From: Dyella sp. SG609
GTDB lineage: Bacteria; Pseudomonadota; Gammaproteobacteria; Xanthomonadales; Rhodanobacteraceae
Direction: 5' to 3'
Length of the DNA: 64,000 nt
Assembly: GCF_012275375.1 (NCBI RefSeq)
Contig: NZ_JAAZQJ010000015.1
Span: 30,783-94,782 of the forward strand
The translations under genes were made by a program, and so were the position numbers. Below are positions 63,931 through 64,000 of the stretch, piece by piece (the stretch's first letter is position 1; each line of letters opens with the position of its first letter). Below the pieces are notes generated by a model. It did not search any database and was not told the origin of the DNA. It was given only the letters and a program-made list of their open reading frames with translations.

Positions 63931-64000
63931 ACCTGATAGTGTCTATTGAGGATCGGAGGATCTATGACCAGCAAACGTTTCACCGACGAGTTCAAGGCTG
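63925..64000 (+). mobile_element. IS3-type insertion sequence, left end, partial
   Basis: The last 37 bases encode MTSKRFTDEFKA, the usual start of IS3-family OrfA transposase (HTH protein), preceded by GGAGGA and by GTAGACACCTGATAGTGTCT, which looks like a terminal repeat. The element runs out of the window, so its right end and target duplication are not visible. It seems to have inserted in the 5' part of the MtlR-like gene. Confidence 0.65.
63964..64000 (+). CDS. IS3-family transposase OrfA, 5' end only
   Basis: ATG 63964 with GGAGGA seven bases upstream. The first twelve residues (MTSKRFTDEFKA) match the N-terminus of IS3 OrfA HTH proteins. The gene continues past the window edge. Confidence 0.65.
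   Translation, partial: MTSKRFTDEFKA

Overview
The window is high-GC DNA from a gammaproteobacterium, most likely of the order Lysobacterales (Xanthomonadales: Lysobacter, Dyella or Rhodanobacter relatives). Reasons are the uniform G/C third-codon use, the intact gammaproteobacterial block rpsB-tsf-pyrH-frr-uppS-cdsA-dxr-rseP-bamA-lpxD-fabZ-lpxA-lpxB-rnhB, the TraB/GumN and GumN-like neighbours, and families of intergenic repeats typical of these genomes. The genus is inferred from gene content only.

Layout. 1-7.5 kb: the end of a cyclopropane fatty acid synthase gene, a secreted proline iminopeptidase-like hydrolase, a TraB/GumN protein, a 400-bp composite repeat, parC, a two-gene (split) lipoate-protein ligase and a small secreted protein. 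7.6-10.5 kb: an esterase, two 4-helix DMT half-transporters and a DegT-type aminotransferase in one tight operon. 10.6-19.1 kb: a large secreted protein divergent from a minor-pilin operon (pilE-fimT-pilV-pilW-pilX-pilY1) of the type IV pilus. 19.1-20.0 kb: two copies of the composite repeat, head to head. 20.0-23.7 kb: arginase-like and GNAT/FemAB-like genes divergent from an acyl carrier protein and a ketosynthase; these four may make or load an unknown acylated product. 23.9-28.9 kb: two translationally coupled Nudix hydrolases, a phosphodiester-glycosidase lipoprotein, a penicillin acylase-family enzyme and a DUF4019 protein. 28.9-32.8 kb: hipBA toxin-antitoxin and an S9 peptidase. 32.8-41.2 kb: a minus-strand lysine/nitrogen block (map, glnD, dapD, ceramidase-like, arsC/yffB-like, DUF2165, ferritin-like/VIT1, dapE). 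41.3-56.0 kb: translation, isoprenoid, phospholipid, outer-membrane assembly and lipid A genes. 56.4-58.1 kb: a small unknown protein and an amino acid permease.

From about 58.53 kb to the right edge the character changes. A large serine recombinase starts directly after a broken chromosomal repeat, and the DNA becomes AT-richer with mixed codon use. This accessory island carries a 481-residue protein with a C-terminal Mrr-like PD-(D/E)XK nuclease domain and an unrecognised N-terminal half, a frameshifted remnant of a YhaN/SMC-like ATPase, a 33-residue zinc-ribbon ORF, a coiled-coil protein with a C-terminal membrane helix, and an MtlR-like (HEPN-type) gene whose 5' end is cut by an IS3-type element running out of the window. 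It looks like a partly decayed defence island, and the nuclease gene is the best candidate for something undescribed.
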